Both the position numbers and the translations under genes were made by a program. The notes under the pieces were generated by a model. The model was given only the letters and a program-made list of their open reading frames with translations. It did no database searches and was not told where the DNA came from. 64,000 nt of DNA from Inia geoffrensis (Eukaryota; Chordata; Mammalia; Artiodactyla; Iniidae), in contig CM070899.1 of the NCBI GenBank assembly GCA_036417435.1, forward strand, positions 103,480,368-103,544,367, written 5' to 3'. Within the stretch, counting starts at the first letter, position 1; the number at the start of each line of letters is the position of its first letter. Shown here piece by piece: positions 60,317-64,000 of the stretch.

Positions 60317-62071
60317 TTAAATAATGCGTTCAGGGCTTGTGATGCAACCTGGATTTGCCACATCTGCACCCACAGCTGGGTGAGACCTAAGGCTGGACAC
60401 TTGGGGCTGAGAGGATTGATGAGGTTCGGTGAGCAAAGGAGGATGCTGTGACATAATACTGCATGCTAGCCACTCAAGGGGCCCCAACTCTCCAGCTTGA
60501 AGGCATTCTTCCTGCAGGTAAAACACGCATGGGAAACCGAGAGGACGCTCCACCGCGTGGTCGGGCAACGTTTCTAAAACGCACCTCAGTTTTCCTCCCC
60601 TCGTTCTCGGGTTCGCCATGCCAGACACCTTAGTAAAAACCTCCCCGCTGGGAGAGTCAGGGCCCCTGATCTCCTGTCGGGCAGAGTTTGCAATTTCTGC
60701 AGAGGATGCACAGGAATAGGGAGAACCAATGAGAGACTCGCTGAAGGTGTTTAGAGGGGCACATTCAACTCTCAGTTTCCCACCAGGAAGAAGAATTGTG
60801 CAAAGACTCGGCGTGCCGTGCTGGAACCAGCACAGTGGCTGAAGCCATCCCGCGCTTTGCGGCCAGCTCCCAAGAAAGCGAGTTGAAAAAAGGAGCTCAG
60901 GGGCACTGCATTTCACAAACCTGCAGACTTATAAAGGACAACTATCGTCCAAAAATTTGTTGAGGTAAGGCTGCGAAGAGGACTGGAAAGCGAGGCGCAT
61001 TTGCAGGAAACACGTTTCGGGAGGTAGATTGGAATTGCATTTAAAGCATAGGAAATGAGGCGGAACGTCGACAAAGATGCACTTGGCCAAAAAGGGCGTA
61101 TGCTTTTGTTCCTGAATATATTCAGGAACAAAAGCATACGCCCTTTTTGGCCAACCGAGCAAGCGTGAAAGGGAAATCCGCGCTACGACGAAGTCTGTCT
61201 TCCCACCGGTCAAAAGAGACATCTGAAAAATGTGTAAAAACCAGAAAGGCAGCAGAGGTCACGGAGATCGGGGAGCCTTGTTAGGCTGATGGGCGTGACG
61301 TAAATGGCCAAGAGCCACTCTGGAGAATTGAATGGTGCTTCCTGAAACAGCGAAAACACAAAGCTACAGAGCCTGGGGCACTTCCACCTATGGTCTTACA
61401 GCTTCGGGAAATTCAAAGGGAAAGGATCCAGCCTCGCCAACGTTTGGGGCTGCTCTGTTTACCAGAATCCATACTAGGTTACGACGTAAATATCCCAGAA
61501 AGCGAAAAATGGATAAGGAAGCTGTGATACGTACGTACAATGGAATGTCACTCAGGAGTGCAATCAATGTCATCAGGTCCGTCGCAGCATAATGAGTAGA
61601 CTTAGGAACGATGATTCTAAGGGAGGTAAAGGGCACGGAGAAAGAAACTTATGATATCGTAAGATATCACTAACAGAGGTAAGGTAAACGTGGCTACATA
61701 TGAACATGATTAGAAAACAGAAAAGAGTCTCACATTTGGAAAACTAACATATCTGTGCTTCAGGGGAATGCTGAGTTGGGGTGCTGCATACAACCAGAGA
61801 TTGAAATTAGCACAGAGACCGTTCCATAAGCCAAATATGTCATAGACAGAACCTACTCCTGGCTCAAAGAAATGGACTCAGCGCCCCGTATTCAACGCAT
61901 AGGAATATACCTGATGAGTCAGAATCTGAAAACCCAGGTACCGCTATGTCTCCACGAGAGACTCAAGCGTGTGTAGAGAGGCATAAACACAGCCGTGACA
62001 ATCCGCTAAACCCCATTATAAAAATAAATTTCGCCAACGAAACACAAAGACGGTGAAAGAGAGAGTATTTC
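60317..62071 (+). repeat. Monomer 35 (1,755 bp)
   Basis: The left half is of the monomer 16/26 type (gagcaaaggagg, gaaggcattc, aatgagagactcgctgaagg) but without the gccgtcag change. The dyad at 61,083-61,154 is perfect. Private changes include ggatgctgtgac near 60,442, aggaaatgagg near 61,050, atatcgtaag near 61,655 and ctacatatg near 61,695. Confidence 0.97.
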
Positions 62072-63826
62072 TTAAATAATGCGTTCAGGGCTTGTGATGC
62101 AACCTGGATTTGCCACATCTGCACCCACAGCTGGGTGAGACCTAAGGCTGGACACTTGGGGCTGAGAGGATTGATGAGGTTCGGTGAGCAAACGAGGATG
62201 CTCTGACATAATACTGCATGCTAGCCACTCAAGGGGCCCCAACTCTCCAGCTTGAAGGCATTCTTCCTGCAGGTAAAACACGCATGGGAAACCGAGAGGA
62301 CGCTCCACCGCGTGGTCGGGCAACGTTTCTAAAACGCACCTCAGTTTTCCTCCCCTCGTTCTCGGGTTCGCCATGCCAGACACCTTAGTAAAAACCTCCC
62401 CGCTGGGAGAGTCAGGGCCCTTGATCTCCTGTCGGGCAGAGTTTGCAATTTCGGCAGAGGATGCACAGGAATAGGGAGAACCAATGGGAGACTCGCTGGA
62501 GGTGTTTAGAGGGGCACATTCAACTCTCAGTTTCCCACCAGGAAGAAGAATTGTGCAAAGACTCAGCGTGCCATGCTGGAACCAGCACAGTGGCTGAAGC
62601 CATCCCGCGCTTTGCGGCCAGCTCCCAAGAAAGCGAGTTGAAAAAAGGAGCTCAGGGGCACTGCATTTCACAAACCTGCAGACTTACAAAGGACAACTAT
62701 CGTCCAAAAATATGTTGAGGTAAGGCTGCGAAGAGGACTGGAAAGCGAGGCGCATTTGCAGGAAACACGTTTCGGGAGGTCGATTGGAATTGCATTTAAA
62801 GCATAGGAAAGGAGGCGGAACGTCGACAAAGATGCACTTGGCCAAAAAGGGCGTATGCTTTTGTTCCTGAATATATTCAGGAACAAAAGCATACGCCCTT
62901 TTTGGCCAACCGAGCAAGCGTGAAAGGGAAATCCGCGCTACGACGAGGTCTCTCTTCCCACCGGTCAAAAGAGACATCTGAAAAATGTGTAAAAACCAGA
63001 AAGGCAGCAGAGGCCACGGAGATCGGGGAGCCTTGTTAGGCTGATGGGCGGGACGTAAATGGCCAAGAGCCACTCTGGAGAATTGAATGGTGCTTCCTGA
63101 AACAGCGAAAACACAAAGCTACAGAGCCTGGGGCACTTCCACTTATGGTCTTACAGCTTCTGGAAATTTAAAGGGAAAAGATCCAGCCTCGCCAACGTTT
63201 GGGGCTGCTCTGTTTACCAGAATCCATACTAGGTTACGACGTAAATATCCCAGAAAGCGAAAAATGGATAAGGAAGCTGTGATACGTACGTACAATGGAA
63301 TGTCACTCAGGAGTGCAATCAATGTCATCTGGTCCGTCGCAGCATAATGAGTAGACTTAGGAACGATGATACTAAGGGAGGTAAAGGGCACGGAGAAAGA
63401 AACTTATGATATCATAAGATATCACTAACAGAGGTAAGGTAAACGTGGCTACGTATGAACATGATTAGAAAACAGAACAGAGTCTCACATTTGGAAAACT
63501 AACATATCTGTGCTTCAGGGGAATGCTGAGTTGGGGTGCTGCATGCAACCAGAGATTGAAATTAGCACAGAGACCGTTCCATAAGCCAAATATGTCACAG
63601 ACAGAACCTACTCCTGGCTCAAAGTAATGGACTCAGCACCCCGTATTCAACGCATAGGAATATACCTGATGAGTCAGAATCTGAAAACCCAGGTACCGCT
63701 ATGTCTCCACGAGAGACTCAAGCGTGTGTAGAGCGGCATAAACACAGCCGTGACAATCCGCTAAACCCCATTATAAAAATAAATTTCGCCAACGAAACAC
63801 AAAGACGGTGAAAGAGAGAGAATTTC
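62072..63826 (+). repeat. Monomer 36 (1,755 bp)
   Basis: Combines gaaggcattc near 62,255 with dimer-B-like gactcagcgtgccatgc near 62,561 but a consensus, perfect dyad (62,838-62,909). The right part (cttctggaaattta, catctggtcc, gatgatactaag) equals monomer 33 at 5,265 bp. Long GA tract. Confidence 0.97.
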
Positions 63827-64000
63827 TTAAATAATGCGTTCAGGGCTTGTGATGCAACCTGGATTTGCCACATCTGCACCCACAGCTGGGTGAGACCTAA
63901 GGCTGGACACTTGGGGCTGAGAGGATTGATGAGGTTCGGTGAGCAAACGAGGATGCTCTGCCATAATACTGCATGCTAGCCACTCAAGGGGCCCCAACTC
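63827..64000 (+). repeat. Partial monomer, left-hand 174 bp
   Basis: Start of the next unit, cut by the window edge. It has ctctgccata near 63,957, a marker of dimer types A and B, so the dimer-like sequence probably continues beyond the window. Confidence 0.95.

Larger units (their letters stand above)
1..64000 (+). repeat. Macrosatellite array, about 1.75-kb monomers
   Basis: The same sequence recurs end to end with a spacing of 1,742-1,755 bp, always in one orientation and with no interruption. Anchor positions (the TTAAATAATGCG block) give 36 full units: 20 of 1,755 bp, 9 of 1,751, 4 of 1,754 and single units of 1,750, 1,749 and 1,742. Units differ by scattered substitutions and a few short indels, so they are highly similar but individually recognisable. 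The period resembles the common cetacean satellite (established knowledge of its length only). Identity with that family is inference. No region over 300 bp lies outside the array, so there is no unexplained spacer to describe. Confidence 0.98.

Noticed and set aside
1..64000. CRISPR array
   Set aside because: The repeat period is about 1.75 kb with no short direct repeats and no unique spacers.
1..64000. rDNA or tRNA tandem array
   Set aside because: No rRNA-like blocks and no convincing tRNA fold. A ggttcgcca string near 1,001 is only a weak B-box-like match with no matching A box.
1..64000. Assembly artefact from one unit copied repeatedly
   Set aside because: Units carry many private substitutions and indels and form structured relationships, which a simple artefact would not give. 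Local copy number still depends on read support that I cannot see.

Overview
The whole 64-kb window is one uninterrupted head-to-tail satellite (macrosatellite) array. I see no conventional gene, no tRNA or rRNA gene, no CRISPR array, no inserted transposon and no unique-sequence spacer. Anchoring on the conserved TTAAATAATGCG block, the window holds 36 complete monomers of 1,742-1,755 bp, a 707-bp partial unit on the left and a 174-bp partial unit on the right, all in the same orientation. Most units are 1,755 or 1,751 bp. The 4-bp difference is a GA-dinucleotide tract just before the anchor, and every other length class is explained by a small indel listed below.

Organism: a vertebrate nuclear genome, probably mammalian. 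The unit length is close to the roughly 1.75-1.76 kb reported for the common cetacean satellite of baleen whales (about 1.58 kb in dolphins and relatives). That makes a whale my leading guess, but it rests on period length only, because I cannot compare sequences here. An array this long and this uniform implies a long-read assembly.

Unit layout, as offsets from the anchor: an antisense open frame of 199 codons over +0 to +599, which I judge non-coding; a 72-bp dyad with 36-bp arms and no spacer at +766 to +837; a 16-bp dyad about 420 bp before the next unit; an AP-1-like heptamer, a TATA-like octamer and an AATAAA hexamer within the last 160 bp; then the GA tract. The 72-bp dyad is the most striking element. 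It is perfect in 17 of 36 units. In two units (15,492-15,554 and 43,540-43,605) the centre has been deleted, which is the usual scar of hairpin processing.

Higher-order structure: the monomers fall into recognisable variants, and the same strings of variants recur at fixed distances. There is a three-copy dimeric higher-order repeat (period 3,510 bp) at about 49.0-59.4 kb. Long-range block copies occur at offsets of 5,260, 8,762, 10,504/12,259, 17,533 and 19,275 bp. At least three units (starting at 18,219, 19,974 and 41,023) are chimeras whose left and right halves match different units. Together these record repeated unequal exchange or amplification. Many differences between units are C-to-T or G-to-A at CpG, as expected for methylated DNA. 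The biology here lies in array evolution, the recurrent dyad and possible non-coding transcription, not in proteins.
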